Source: Algoriphagus resistens
GTDB taxonomy: Bacteria; Bacteroidota; Bacteroidia; Cytophagales; Cyclobacteriaceae
DNA length: 64,000 nt
Assembly (NCBI RefSeq): GCF_001442615.1
Contig: NZ_LMXN01000015.1
Span: forward strand, 62,001 to 126,000
Direction: 5' to 3'
A model generated the notes under the pieces. The model was not told the origin of the DNA. It saw nothing but the letters and a program-made list of their open reading frames with translations, and did not search any database. Positions 9,526 to 18,834 of the stretch are shown here, one piece after another; the stretch's first letter is position 1, and each line of letters opens with the position of its first letter. The translations under genes and the position numbers were made by a program.

Positions 9526-10962
9526 TTAAAGTTTACTGAGCTCATCCAGCATGGCCGGTCGTCGGGGGAATTTTTCTCTGAGTTGTTGCGCAATAGCTTT
9601 GATCCTGGCTGACCCGGAAGGGATATCCTTCATGACTTTCTTCATTAATCTCGCCAGTTCGGCATAAGCAGATCGATCATTGGCCAGCTCCCCCTTTTTT
9701 AAGAACAAGGGTATGTACATATCCATCATCGCATCCGGGAAATGTCCATACAGGTGAGGATGATACTCCAACACTGACCTTAGACTCCTTGCATTTTGCA
9801 CCAGCGTAAGCAGTCTATCCCACATGTTCTCCTCGATATAAATAGGCCCAAGCTCCATGAGAAGTGCATCATTTGTGCTCCATAAATTTCTGGACAACCT
9901 GTTTTGCTCAGCTAGCACTTGTGCTGTCCGCTCTGAAATAAATTCCTCAATTAGCGGTTTCCACTCTTCATCGGTATAAGTAGATTTCCACTGCAAATAA
10001 TACGTCCTGTCCAGACCCCGATCAAAAGCCAGGTTTTTGCTGACCTGCCTTACAGAAGTCGTATCCCTTTCCAGTGTAGCAATATGCAACAAGTCTTTTT
10101 GCCAGTCTATGACTGTTCCTAGATTTCCTTTGGCCTTTGCTATACTGATTCCCTCTTCAATTAGATTCTTGGCTGATTTGTATTCCTTTTGGGCCAGCTG
10201 CTTCATCAGCTCAGCTTTCCGTACCGCCACGATATCCATGTTTTCCGAAATTAGCCTGTCCGCTTTATCGTGCTGTCCAACTTTCTGAAAAAAATCAATC
10301 AGCATAGTCTTAAAATGTGCACCCCTTTCCTTGCTAAAGCCCCCTCTCTGTATTGAAATTAATTCTCCCACAAACTGAGGATACTCCTCATTCTTGCCCA
10401 GCCGTATGGCCAAGGAATGAAAAATGGAGAACAGGTCATCTCCAAAATCACCATAGTCAAAATACAGACTGTTTCGGAGTTCGTTCTTCAGGAATTGGAA
10501 TAGTTCTTCATGGACACCACCGGAAACCAAATCTTCCTCTGCTACACTTTCAATGAGGCTAATGATATAGGAAATACTTCCACCAATACTACCGCTAGAA
10601 TCGTCACATTCCTGAATGATCTCTGTTGTAGGCAGTAGTAAGGCTTTGGCTACCTTAAAAGCTCCTCTGAAATCACCCTTATGCGCAAATAAATAACCAT
10701 TTCCTGTCAACGAATCGATTTGAGAAGACACTGCATAGGCACTTCTATAGTTTATATATCCGCGATCTGAGTTTTTTTCAATAATGGATTCAACCAAGGA
10801 TCTGTACATCTTCACTTGATCAATGCCTGCATCTTTTGAGGCAAAATAGACACGTACCTCTGTTTCAAAGTCAGGATCTTGGATTGCCTGGTGGAGAATA
10901 AATTCCCTGAATTCATCTGCTTTTATCTTTAGAAGGAGTTTTTTGAATGAAGTTTCAGCCAT
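9526..10962 (-). CDS. Helical-repeat protein, SWIM-associated type, lacking the zinc finger
   Basis: A 478-residue protein if the ATG at 10960-10962 (MAETSFKKLLL) is used. A TTG nine codons upstream would add MLKRINRSV but has no supporting signal. The early segment has the order seen after the SWIM finger in that family: a short FREFILHQAIQDPDF helix, then GYINYRSAYAVSSQID, then FRGAFKVAKALL followed by the acidic CDDSSGSIGG loop. After that come repeated helical hairpins. No zinc-binding cysteines or histidines of a SWIM motif are present. It is upstream of, and probably co-transcribed with, the 429-residue protein. Role unknown; a scaffold or protein-binding solenoid is possible. Confidence 0.7.
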   Translation of the reverse strand: MAETSFKKLLLKIKADEFREFILHQAIQDPDFETEVRVYFASKDAGIDQVKMYRSLVESIIEKNSDRGYINYRSAYAVSSQIDSLTGNGYLFAHKGDFRGAFKVAKALLLPTTEIIQECDDSSGSIGGSISYIISLIESVAEEDLVSGGVHEELFQFLKNELRNSLYFDYGDFGDDLFSIFHSLAIRLGKNEEYPQFVGELISIQRGGFSKERGAHFKTMLIDFFQKVGQHDKADRLISENMDIVAVRKAELMKQLAQKEYKSAKNLIEEGISIAKAKGNLGTVIDWQKDLLHIATLERDTTSVRQVSKNLAFDRGLDRTYYLQWKSTYTDEEWKPLIEEFISERTAQVLAEQNRLSRNLWSTNDALLMELGPIYIEENMWDRLLTLVQNARSLRSVLEYHPHLYGHFPDAMMDMYIPLFLKKGELANDRSAYAELARLMKKVMKDIPSGSARIKAIAQQLREKFPRRPAMLDELSKL

Positions 10963-11042
10963 GACAGAGCGGTTGATTCGTTTCAGCAACTTTACGGAAT
11001 AAAGGTTTCAGATACCACTCAAGCTATAGTCAATCACGGGAA

Positions 11043-11061
11043 TTTGACAGTATTTGTCAAA
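11043..11061. promoter_or_regulatory. 7+5+7 palindrome upstream of the helical-repeat gene pair
   Basis: TTTGACA-GTATT-TGTCAAA is a perfect 7-base inverted repeat with a 5-base spacer. It lies 81 bases upstream of the 478-residue gene, in the divergent gap facing the WYL regulator. The shape fits a dimeric repressor site. No matching second site was found. Confidence 0.3.
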
Positions 11062-11110
11062 CAAAAGATTAATGTTTTACAATTTTTGTGTTACATACAA
11101 CTTCCACTCA

Positions 11111-11197
11111 ATGGCATATCTGGATCGCCTTCAGCTAAGAAAAGCCCTGGATAAAAAAAGGGAGTTATTGGATTCTGTATATCTGGGAACTTTGTAG
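11111..11197 (+). CDS. Possible 28-residue small protein or gene remnant
   Basis: ATG to TAG encodes a charged helical peptide, MAYLDRLQLRKALDKKRELL then DSVYLGTL. It lies in the 480-base divergent gap 10963-11442, otherwise empty apart from the palindrome at 11043-11061. The composition looks more protein-like than random, but it could equally be the start of a lost gene. I do not recognise it. Confidence 0.22.
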   Translation: MAYLDRLQLRKALDKKRELLDSVYLGTL

Positions 11198-11442
11198 TGC
11201 AAAGAGCATTGCTGCAGATCGAGAATTGTCAACCTAAGGCCTCTCCTCCCCATTACAGCTTTCTGGCTTTAGACTTCTGACTTTCCATTTTAGCTTTATT
11301 GGCCCTAGTAACTAAACCTGCACTTCTTAATTACTGATTTATTTTAAGTAGCTTTTAGGGGCTAGGAAAATCCATTTCTTTTCGAAGGATAAATTTCAAA
11401 ATGGTGCTTACGAAAGAATATCACTATACCAACTAAAAAAGA

Positions 11443-12138
11443 ATGAACGGTAACGATACCAAACGGCTTTCAAGACTTACCTCCATTTTGTTGCAATTAC
11501 AATCCAAACGCATGGTCACGGCAACAATGTTGGCAGAAAAATACAAGGTAAGTACCCGTACCATCTACCGCGATGTCAAAGCTTTGGAACAGGCCGGAGT
11601 ACCTGTGTTGACAGAAGATGGAAAAGGTTATTATCTGATGGATGGGTATAGGATTGCACCTGTGGCTTTTACAGAAAGTGAAGCCAACGCCTTAATTACT
11701 GCACAGAAGCTAGTGGCAGGTAATAGTGACAACTCTTTTATAGAAGAACTGACCAAGGCTATGGATAAAGTCAAGGCCGTATTGCGTCACAAAACAATAG
11801 CTAATTCAGAATTGCTTGCAGAGCGCATGGCCATAAGCACTACCTATCCGAAAGACTTTACTACCAAATTCTTACCCGCTTTACAATCAGCTATTATCAA
11901 TTTTTCGCTCACTAATATCGACTATCAAAAAGAAAACGAAAATTCTTCTACACTAAGAACGGTAGAGCCCTTTGCTGTCCTTAATACACAGAACAATTGG
12001 CTGTTGTTAGCCTGGTGTAGATTGAGAAAGGACTTCCGGTTTTTCAGGATAGACAGGATGAGACGGATTGATGTCCTAGACGAGAAGTTTCAGCCACATA
12101 AGCTGACTTTAGAAGAATTCTTTAAACAGGCAAAATGA
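11443..12138 (+). CDS. YafY-like transcriptional regulator (HTH_11 plus WYL domain)
   Basis: A 231-residue regulator. Residues 8-65 form a DeoR/HTH_11-type winged helix: SRLTSILLQLQSKR, then LAEKYKVSTRTIYRDVKALE with the recognition helix, then a wing GVPVLTEDGKGYYL. The C-terminal half is a WYL-like sensory domain that keeps VEPFAVLNTQNNWLLLAWCR and a terminal FRFFRIDRM; the usual W-Y-L triad is altered. WYL domains are known ligand- or nucleic-acid-sensing modules. The gene is followed after 76 bases by a VOC protein and a YdeI-like protein on the same strand, a common arrangement in which the regulator controls small stress enzymes. The direction of control is inferred. Confidence 0.9.
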   Translation: MNGNDTKRLSRLTSILLQLQSKRMVTATMLAEKYKVSTRTIYRDVKALEQAGVPVLTEDGKGYYLMDGYRIAPVAFTESEANALITAQKLVAGNSDNSFIEELTKAMDKVKAVLRHKTIANSELLAERMAISTTYPKDFTTKFLPALQSAIINFSLTNIDYQKENENSSTLRTVEPFAVLNTQNNWLLLAWCRLRKDFRFFRIDRMRRIDVLDEKFQPHKLTLEEFFKQAK

Positions 12139-12214
12139 TTTTCAGACCCTTGACATAGGGCTGTCATTGAGAGCTTACAACTTTGTGGTATCATAAACCT
12201 TTAATCTAGAAAAT

Positions 12215-12637
12215 ATGAAACCACATTTCAAACTCAGAGGACTGGCCACCGTCAACTTCTATGCAAAAGACCATGATGGTGCGAAAAAATGGTATAGTGA
12301 ATTTTTAGGCCTTGAGCCTTACTTCAATGTGCCGGGCTATACCGAATTTCGAGTTGGTGACTACCAACAAGAATTAGGGATTATTGATAGTAGTTATGCT
12401 CCAAAAGGTTATTCTGAGAAACCATCAGGAGCTATTGCTCATTGGCATGTTGACGATTTAAAAGCAACACTCGATAGACTAAATACTATGGGAGCTACCG
12501 AATATCAGCCTATCACTGATCATAGCCAAGGGAAAGGGACATTTGTAACAGCATCGGTTGTTGACCCTTTTGGCAATATCCTTGGCATCATGACGAATGT
12601 TCATTATCTCGATATTTTAAAACAAAAGAATTCCTAA
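12215..12637 (+). CDS. VOC-fold (glyoxalase/bleomycin-resistance type) protein
   Basis: A 140-residue vicinal-oxygen-chelate protein with two beta-alpha-beta-beta-beta units. The first contains LRGLATVNFYAKD and AKKWYSEFLGLEP, the second AHWHVDDLKATLDRL and VVDPFGNILGIM. Candidate metal ligands include the histidines of the AHWH motif and a glutamate near EFRVGD; I cannot assign substrate or metal. Members are lyases, dioxygenases or drug-binding proteins. The stop codon is 3 bases before the YdeI-like start, so the two are surely co-transcribed. Confidence 0.88.
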   Translation: MKPHFKLRGLATVNFYAKDHDGAKKWYSEFLGLEPYFNVPGYTEFRVGDYQQELGIIDSSYAPKGYSEKPSGAIAHWHVDDLKATLDRLNTMGATEYQPITDHSQGKGTFVTASVVDPFGNILGIMTNVHYLDILKQKNS

Positions 12638-12640
12638 ATC

Positions 12641-13018
12641 ATGATGGAAACAAAAGATGGAAAACAAGCTGTCTATGCCAAAACGAGACAGGAATGGCGT
12701 AATTGGTTGCAGGATTATAGTCAAACCGAGCAATCCGTTTGGCTGATTTTGTACCATAAAAAAAGCAAAGTTGAGAGTGTTAATCTTATCGAAGCAACTG
12801 AAGTAGCTTTATGTTTTGGCTGGATAGACAGTCTATGTAAAAAACGAGATGGAGAAAGCTATTATCTGACTTTTTCTAAGCGGAATGAAAAAAAAAGTAA
12901 CTGGAGTAAAATAAATATTGAGCGGGCCGAAAGAATGATAAAAGAGGGTAAGATGACTTCCTACGGTCAACGATTAATTGACATTGCCAAACAAAAAGGT
13001 AAATGGAAATTTTGCTAA
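12641..13018 (+). CDS. YdeI/OmpD-associated family protein, apparently C-terminally truncated
   Basis: A 125-residue protein. It has the N-terminal half of the YdeI/bacteriocin-protection family: AVYAKTRQEWRNWL, EATEVALCFGWIDS, a basic KKRDGESYYLTFSKR segment and NWSKINIERAERMI. Family members usually run to about 190 residues, with a second helical domain after this point. Here the frame stops at KGKWKFC. From 13017 the +1 frame stays open to about 13137, but I do not recognise it as the missing domain. A frameshift or recombination scar is therefore likely. The start (MMETKDGK) could be either of two adjacent ATGs. Confidence 0.75.
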   Translation: MMETKDGKQAVYAKTRQEWRNWLQDYSQTEQSVWLILYHKKSKVESVNLIEATEVALCFGWIDSLCKKRDGESYYLTFSKRNEKKSNWSKINIERAERMIKEGKMTSYGQRLIDIAKQKGKWKFC

Positions 13019-13608
13019 CAGAATCCCATCAAAAGTGTGGAAAACAGATGATTCTTCATTTAACCCGGAATTATGCATTAGGTTTCGTTATGAAGGCATT
13101 AATAGCAAGAAAATCAGGATGTTTGGAAACTTAGGCATAGCACCACTTCGGTGAAGTTAAAAACAGCAATGCAATGACTGATTTTGAAGCAATTAATGGT
13201 TGTAATAGAATTGCTAACGCATATTTCGGGGTTTAAAGCTTGTCCGTTGAGCAGTCTTGGAATAATGACGACTTTATCCAATGGTAAATTTTTGATATCG
13301 GCCATCCCTACGGTATTTAGTAGAACGAGAACCAGCACTGTAGTGATCCCAACCCCGAGGACACAGGTCAGGAAATTCATGAAAAATATTTGTCCTAAAT
13401 AAAGAAAATTAAGCTTATAAGTCCCAGAGGGACGGTCGATAGCTACACCAACTCTTTAAAAAGGAATTTTCCCTTTGTGGTCTGTGTGCTCCACAGGCCA
13501 CGGTGACCAACCCTAACCCTTACGTAAAACCCTAAACTTACCTTACCAATAGTTGGTCTGTGAGTACATACCGAGACAAAAGCAAGCCTTTCGAAATCCG
13601 AAATCCAA
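13019..13608. other. 590-base gap at the right border of the array interruption
   Basis: Between the shortened YdeI-like gene and the 817-residue permease stop. It holds a +1-frame open stretch (13017-13137) after YdeI, a weak minus-strand frame (13114-13380; hydrophobic start, no family recognised) and the repeat copy at 13478-13590. I do not support a functional gene here. The segment looks like degraded sequence. Confidence 0.5.
13478..13590. repeat. Diverged copy of the permease-flanking repeat
   Basis: Begins with a hairpin, TGGTCTGTG-TGCTC-CACAGGCCA, 8 of 9 pairs, followed by CGGTGACCAACCC, then GGTCTGTGAGTACATACCGAG further on. The same words occur in order in the element at 5161-5344 (TGGTCTGTG, GAGGTGACCAATCC, GTGAGACAGACCGAG). 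It sits directly downstream of the permease at 13609-16062. Confidence 0.5.
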
Positions 13609-16062
13609 TTATTCACTTTTTAGGGAATTCACCGGATTCGCTGTCGCCGCCTTAATCGATTGATAGCTGGTCGTCAGCAAGGCAATCACAATAGCAAAGA
13701 GTCCTGCTCCCAAAAATACCTGCCAGCCTAGCTCCTGCTTAAACTGGTAATCTTCCAGCCACTTTTGCATGGCCCACCAAGCGATAGGTGAAGCAATCAG
13801 GAAGGCGATCATCACAAGCTTTGCAAATTCCTTGGAGAGTAATACCACAATGCTTCCTATGCTGGACCCCAGTACTTTCCGGATTCCTATTTCCTTGGTT
13901 CTTTGTTCTGCTGTAAAGGCCGTTAACGCAAACAAGCCCAAACAGGCGATTACAATTGCAAATCCTGCGAAAATGCCAAAGACTTTGCCTAGTCGGGTTT
14001 CAGAAGCATACATTTGACCGAATCGATCATCCAAAAAAGAATAGGTAAAAGGTTGCCCCGGAGCCATTTCTTGCCATTTTGACTGAATGAAACCTACCAC
14101 TTCGTCTGTATTGGAAGAGTTGAATCTGAAGGAAGCTATACCATTTGGCTTGTCGCTTAGAAAGATCATCACAGAGCCTATATTTTCTTTGAGCGATTCG
14201 AAATTGAAGTTTTTCACTACGCCTACCACAGTCTTACTTTCCAATTCATCCAAGTTCGCTGTCTGGTTATCACCAGCCAGGGTATAGATTTTTTGACCTA
14301 CGGGGTCGCCCACAAAATTGAATTGCTTTGCAGCAGTTTCATTCAGGATCACCGCACTGGAATCAGAAGGGAAATCCATGGAAAAATCCCGTCCTTCAGC
14401 GATTTCCATCCCCATAGTCTTCACGTAGTCGTAGTCCACCTGCCAGTTTTGCAGGCTCACCATATGCTCAGCTTGCTTGGGATCTTTCCCTTCTGCCCAC
14501 CAAGCCGTGTCGCTTCTCCAGGTTCCCGCCACCGGCAAATACCCAGTAATCGTCCCGGACTCCATCATACTATTTGCCAGAATTTCCCGCTTGAACGTTT
14601 CTGCCTGATCCCCTAGCGCATAGACATCTTCTACTGTTATAATTTGCTCCTTGTTAAAGCCGATCTTCTTATTCTGTATGTAATTCAGCTGATTGAAAAC
14701 AGCAATCGTGGCAATAACCAAAATGATAGAGATGGCAAATTGAAATACCACAAGGGAGCTTCGGATCATTCCGCTTCTCATTCCCATGGAGACATTCCCT
14801 TTCAGAATACTGATCGGCTTGAAGCCCGAAAGGAAAAATGCCGGGTAAATTCCTGCCAAAAGACCTGTGGCAATCGCTCCTAGCAGTAGTATCCCATAAA
14901 AGTTAAAATAGGAAAATGGAACGACAAGTTCTCTTCCTGCCAAATCATTGAAAAATGGCAGCAAGAGGGAAACCATCGGCACAGCGATCAGAAATGAGAT
15001 AAAGCTCAGCAAAATGGACTCCATAAGAAACTGACGGATCAAATGTGCACGAAATGAACCCATCACTTTTCTGATGCCTACTTCCTTGGCACGGTTGGCG
15101 GATCTCGCCGTGGACAAATTCATGAAATTAATACAGGCAATGACCAGAATAAAAAGTGCCACTGCTATAAATAGGTAGATGTAAGTGATGTTGAAATTAG
15201 GCTCAAACTCCCCCATCAGGTCACTTTTCAGGTGAATATCCAGCAAAGGCTGAACTTCATACTCCATCTTGCCACCATCGGCTAACATGGCATCCAACGT
15301 GGCTCCTTCACCGAATAATTTACCTAATTCTGGCTCTGCATTCTTTTTGACCAAAGATCTAAGTTTTTGATTTAAATTTTCCGGATCAGCATCGGCTCGG
15401 ATTTTCAGATAGGTCTGGAAATTATTACTCAACCAGGATGTGTTTTTTGCTTCATCTAAGCCTTCCATGGACAGTAAAAAATTAAAGTGGAAATGGCTAT
15501 TCTGAGGTATATCTTCATATATGCCAGTGATCCTAAAATTCATTTTATTATCCAGAATCAAGGTTTTCCCCAAGGCACTTTCCTCCGGAAAATACTTCTC
15601 AGCAGTGCTTTTGCTGATAGCCATGGTATTGGGTTCCACCAAAACCCTATCCTGATTCCCTTCTAATAGTGTGGTCCCGAAAACATTGAAAAAGTCTCTA
15701 CTAGCCCAGATAACACCATTTTCCTTAATATTCTCATCTACCTTTTTGACTAGGTAAGACCCGCGTCCCCTAAAATTAACAGCATATTCAACTTCGGGGA
15801 ATTCTTCAGGAAGTGCCTCAACCATCGCAGGTGGAGCCAGTATCATATCCCAATGATTCCCTCCAAAAATTATATCCGAATGAATCCTATAAATCCGCTC
15901 GGCATCTTTAAAGTGCTTGTCATAGGAAAGCTCATTGATCACAAAAAGAGAGATAATCATGCAGACTGCCACCCCTACCGATAGTCCAAGGATGTTGATA
16001 AAAGTGTAGAACTTATGCTTCTTTAAGTTTCTCAGGGCGATTTTGAAGTAATTCTTGAGCAT
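13609..16062 (-). CDS. FtsX/MacB-type ABC transporter permease, subtype A
   Basis: An 817-residue permease starting MLKNYFKIALRNLKKHK and ending NPVNSLKSE. It has two MacB_PCD/FtsX units: signatures KEVGIRKVMGSF near residue 326 and KEIGIRKVLGSS near 727. Before the second helix it reads QPLLDIHLKSD, the subtype A mark shared with the 806-residue permease. It lies downstream of the subtype B permease at 16403-18763 with a 340-base gap rich in short repeats. There is no ATPase domain; the ATPase two genes upstream is the expected partner. The substrate is not deducible. Confidence 0.93.
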   Translation of the reverse strand: MLKNYFKIALRNLKKHKFYTFINILGLSVGVAVCMIISLFVINELSYDKHFKDAERIYRIHSDIIFGGNHWDMILAPPAMVEALPEEFPEVEYAVNFRGRGSYLVKKVDENIKENGVIWASRDFFNVFGTTLLEGNQDRVLVEPNTMAISKSTAEKYFPEESALGKTLILDNKMNFRITGIYEDIPQNSHFHFNFLLSMEGLDEAKNTSWLSNNFQTYLKIRADADPENLNQKLRSLVKKNAEPELGKLFGEGATLDAMLADGGKMEYEVQPLLDIHLKSDLMGEFEPNFNITYIYLFIAVALFILVIACINFMNLSTARSANRAKEVGIRKVMGSFRAHLIRQFLMESILLSFISFLIAVPMVSLLLPFFNDLAGRELVVPFSYFNFYGILLLGAIATGLLAGIYPAFFLSGFKPISILKGNVSMGMRSGMIRSSLVVFQFAISIILVIATIAVFNQLNYIQNKKIGFNKEQIITVEDVYALGDQAETFKREILANSMMESGTITGYLPVAGTWRSDTAWWAEGKDPKQAEHMVSLQNWQVDYDYVKTMGMEIAEGRDFSMDFPSDSSAVILNETAAKQFNFVGDPVGQKIYTLAGDNQTANLDELESKTVVGVVKNFNFESLKENIGSVMIFLSDKPNGIASFRFNSSNTDEVVGFIQSKWQEMAPGQPFTYSFLDDRFGQMYASETRLGKVFGIFAGFAIVIACLGLFALTAFTAEQRTKEIGIRKVLGSSIGSIVVLLSKEFAKLVMIAFLIASPIAWWAMQKWLEDYQFKQELGWQVFLGAGLFAIVIALLTTSYQSIKAATANPVNSLKSE

Positions 16063-16079
16063 GATTTATTGATTTAAAA

Positions 16080-16103
16080 ATTAGAAGATTAGAAGATCAG
16101 AAG
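16080..16103. repeat. 8-base tandem repeat, three copies
   Basis: ATTAGAAG repeated twice, then ATCAGAAG, just upstream of the start of the 817-residue permease. Related GATTAGAAAATTGGAAA-type sequence occurs upstream of the permeases at 7738 and 18763. It may be slippage-prone leader sequence. Confidence 0.5.
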
Positions 16104-16131
16104 ATTTCAAAATTGAAAGATTCGATTTATC

Positions 16132-16178
16132 CGTCATCTGTAGTGAGGAACGAGCGCTTCTGCATCGCTCGCAATGAC
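16132..16178. repeat. REP-like palindromic repeat
   Basis: CGTCAT...GAGGAACGAGCG-CTTCTGCAT-CGCTCGCAATGAC: an imperfect palindrome related to the ends of the element at 5161-5344 (CATTGCGAGGAACGAAGC). The rest of the gap (16179-16402) shows no gene; a 64-codon plus-strand frame there has no protein character. Confidence 0.5.
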
Positions 16179-16402
16179 CTACTCTTCACCATAGCTTATT
16201 CACGTCACATACCGTAGTAAAGAAATAGCAGAATAATCCTCCTCTTCCAATTAGATGCGCGAAAAGGGTGTTTGGTTGCATTACTTCGTCGAGGTTTGTA
16301 TCTCCACATTACACTATACCTCGCACCTCACTTTTCATTGTAGCTACCAAAGAGCACATCCCCCAAGCTTCAAATTTTTCAATTTTCAAACATCAAATCC
16401 TC

Positions 16403-18763
16403 TCACTCACTTTTCAGTGAATTCACTGGATTTGCCGAAGCAGCTTTGAATGCCTGATAGCCCACCGTAATGAGTGATATTATAATTAATACCATCCCTG
16501 ATCCAGCAAAAATCCACCAACTCAGACTTGTCTGATACGCATAGGTTTTCAGCCAATTGTCAGCAAAATACCAAGCCAAAGGCACTGCAATGATGATAGA
16601 TACCAGAATGAGCTGCACGAAATCCTTGGACACCAACCTCAATATCCCGAAGGTAGAAGCTCCCATTACTTTGCGGACTCCGATCTCTTTCTTTCGCTTT
16701 TCTGCCGTGAATGCTGCAAGTCCGAATAATCCCAAGCAACTCAAGAAAATAGCCATCACTCCAAAATATTTTGCAAGCTTGGAGACACGCTGTTCGGAAG
16801 CATACAGCGACTGATAGTCCTCGTCCATAAAAGAATAATCCATCGGTTGGGCTGTTCGCCTGACGAAAAGCTCCTCGATTCCTGCAATGGTTTCCTTTTG
16901 ATTCTGTGTCCCGATTCTCACCATGATCTTTTCGGCAAAACTCTTATCATACTTCAGAAACGCAGGTTTGACATTTTCTTTTAGTGATTCAAAATTAAAA
17001 TCCCTGATTACACCTATGACTTCTTTGTCCTCTCCCCAAAGGTTCACAATTTTACCGACCGGCTCATCAAATCCGATTGTACGTACTGCTGTCTCATTCA
17101 AAATTATCTTTGAACTCTCTTCTCCAAAGTCAGGAGAAAATGCCCGCCCACTCACTAACTCAAACCCCATGGTTTCGATCAAACCCATATTGACCGAAAT
17201 ATTCTCAAATTTCACCTGTTCATCGGGATTTTTCCCTTCCCAGGTAAGACCAATGGTAGAACTACGTAACCCAACTAAGGGGTGACTCAAACTGGAAGCA
17301 TCTTCTACGCCTGGACTATTTTTCAGCTCTGCCAAAAATGAGTCCAGCTGATTGGGATGAACCCCTGAGGCATTTATCTGAAGGAGATGACTCTGGTCAT
17401 AGCCGAGGTTTTGGTTTTGGATAAAGGACATCTGCTTACCGATAACAGATATCCCGATGATCAACAGAAGTGAAATCGTAAACTGGAAAACCACCAGACC
17501 TTTTCTGGCCAATAACTCTCCAAAACTTCCTTTGATCGTTGATTTCATAACCTCCATGGGCCTAAACTTGGATAGGTAGATTGCCGGATAAACCCCTGCG
17601 AAAAACCCTGTTACCAGACCTATGGCTAATAAAGCCAAGATCAAATCAGGTTGAAACGACAAGTTTAACGACTTGGAAGTGACCTGGTTGAAAAAAGGCT
17701 GCAAAATATAAGTTGCCACAACAGCCATCACTAAAGCCAAAAAAGTGAGCAGCATTGATTCGACAATGAACTGGGTGAAGAGACCTCCACGACTTGCTCC
17801 CATTGACTTTTTGACACCAATTTCCTTCAAGCGGCTCATCGATCTGGCGGTGGTCAAGTTCATGAAATTGATGCAGGCAATGATCAAAATAAAAAGCGCA
17901 ATGGCTGAAAAGAGTTTGGCATAGCTGATCCTGCCTCCTACAACTTTGCCATCTTCATACGTTCCGTACAGATACGTATCTCCATAGGCTTGAACAAAAG
18001 CCGAGACATTACTTCCCTCGTCTTTGGCTTTTATGAATCCTTCAATTTGCTCATTGAAGTCTTCTATATCTGTATTTGGACGAAGGAGTACATAGGTGGA
18101 AGCATTGAAATTGCCCCAGTGTACTCCATCACCGAGCATCTGTTTGAAATAGGAAAAAGACAAGAAATAATCATGCTTATCCACATCCATAGACCCCAGA
18201 TCTTTGAAAACTCCCGTCACTTCTACTTCATTCTGAAAATCAAAAACCTGCCATTTCACAGATTTTCCCAATGCTTCTTTCGGTGAACCGAAGAGTTTGG
18301 TAGCCATAGTTTCCGAAATCGCCAAGGAATTGATTCCGGTCATGACCTGATTTGGATTTCCTTCCACAAAATCAACCGAAAAAATATCAAAATAACTTTG
18401 GTCCACAAACAACCCTGCTCCGGTCATTTTAACATTTTTATTTTCGAAAGTAACTCCTTCAATGAATGGAGAGGTCCCAGCGGACAATTCTACCTGAGAT
18501 AACTCTGCTTTCATTGCTTCGGCCATATCACCCGGAGTAATTCCTATAGTCACGATTCCACCACTGTTATCATGATTGGTCATCACTGCGTAAATCCGAT
18601 CTATCTTCTCATGATATCGGCTAATACTCAACTCATCCTTTACCCAAAGTAGGATCAAAACCACCGTGGTAAGACCTATGGCCAATCCAAACAGATTGAT
18701 CGCAAAGATCTTCTTGAACTTCATAAAGTTGCGGAATGCAAGGGTTAGTTGATGGTGGAGCAT
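16403..18763 (-). CDS. FtsX/MacB-type ABC transporter permease, subtype B
   Basis: A 786-residue permease, starting MLHHQLTLAFRNFMKFKK and ending NPVNSLKSE. The FtsX signatures are KEIGVKKSMGAS near residue 313 and KEIGVRKVMGAS near 691. Before the second helix it reads GKVVGGRI, the subtype B pattern. It is the first permease after the ATPase (186-base gap) and therefore the likeliest primary partner of the ATPase at 18950-19645. The two-unit layout gives about eight membrane helices and two large periplasmic domains. The substrate is unknown. Confidence 0.93.
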   Translation of the reverse strand: MLHHQLTLAFRNFMKFKKIFAINLFGLAIGLTTVVLILLWVKDELSISRYHEKIDRIYAVMTNHDNSGGIVTIGITPGDMAEAMKAELSQVELSAGTSPFIEGVTFENKNVKMTGAGLFVDQSYFDIFSVDFVEGNPNQVMTGINSLAISETMATKLFGSPKEALGKSVKWQVFDFQNEVEVTGVFKDLGSMDVDKHDYFLSFSYFKQMLGDGVHWGNFNASTYVLLRPNTDIEDFNEQIEGFIKAKDEGSNVSAFVQAYGDTYLYGTYEDGKVVGGRISYAKLFSAIALFILIIACINFMNLTTARSMSRLKEIGVKKSMGASRGGLFTQFIVESMLLTFLALVMAVVATYILQPFFNQVTSKSLNLSFQPDLILALLAIGLVTGFFAGVYPAIYLSKFRPMEVMKSTIKGSFGELLARKGLVVFQFTISLLLIIGISVIGKQMSFIQNQNLGYDQSHLLQINASGVHPNQLDSFLAELKNSPGVEDASSLSHPLVGLRSSTIGLTWEGKNPDEQVKFENISVNMGLIETMGFELVSGRAFSPDFGEESSKIILNETAVRTIGFDEPVGKIVNLWGEDKEVIGVIRDFNFESLKENVKPAFLKYDKSFAEKIMVRIGTQNQKETIAGIEELFVRRTAQPMDYSFMDEDYQSLYASEQRVSKLAKYFGVMAIFLSCLGLFGLAAFTAEKRKKEIGVRKVMGASTFGILRLVSKDFVQLILVSIIIAVPLAWYFADNWLKTYAYQTSLSWWIFAGSGMVLIIISLITVGYQAFKAASANPVNSLKSE

Positions 18764-18834
18764 GTTTTTTCGATTTTAAGATTAGAAAATTGGAAACCTA
18801 AAAGATTTCAGGATCCTTTGCAGTGGGATGCACC

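Noticed and set aside
13114-13380. Minus-strand frame of 88 codons with a hydrophobic N-terminus
   Set aside because: No family recognised, poor protein character after the first 30 residues, and it lies in a gap with other degraded sequence. Not supported as a gene.
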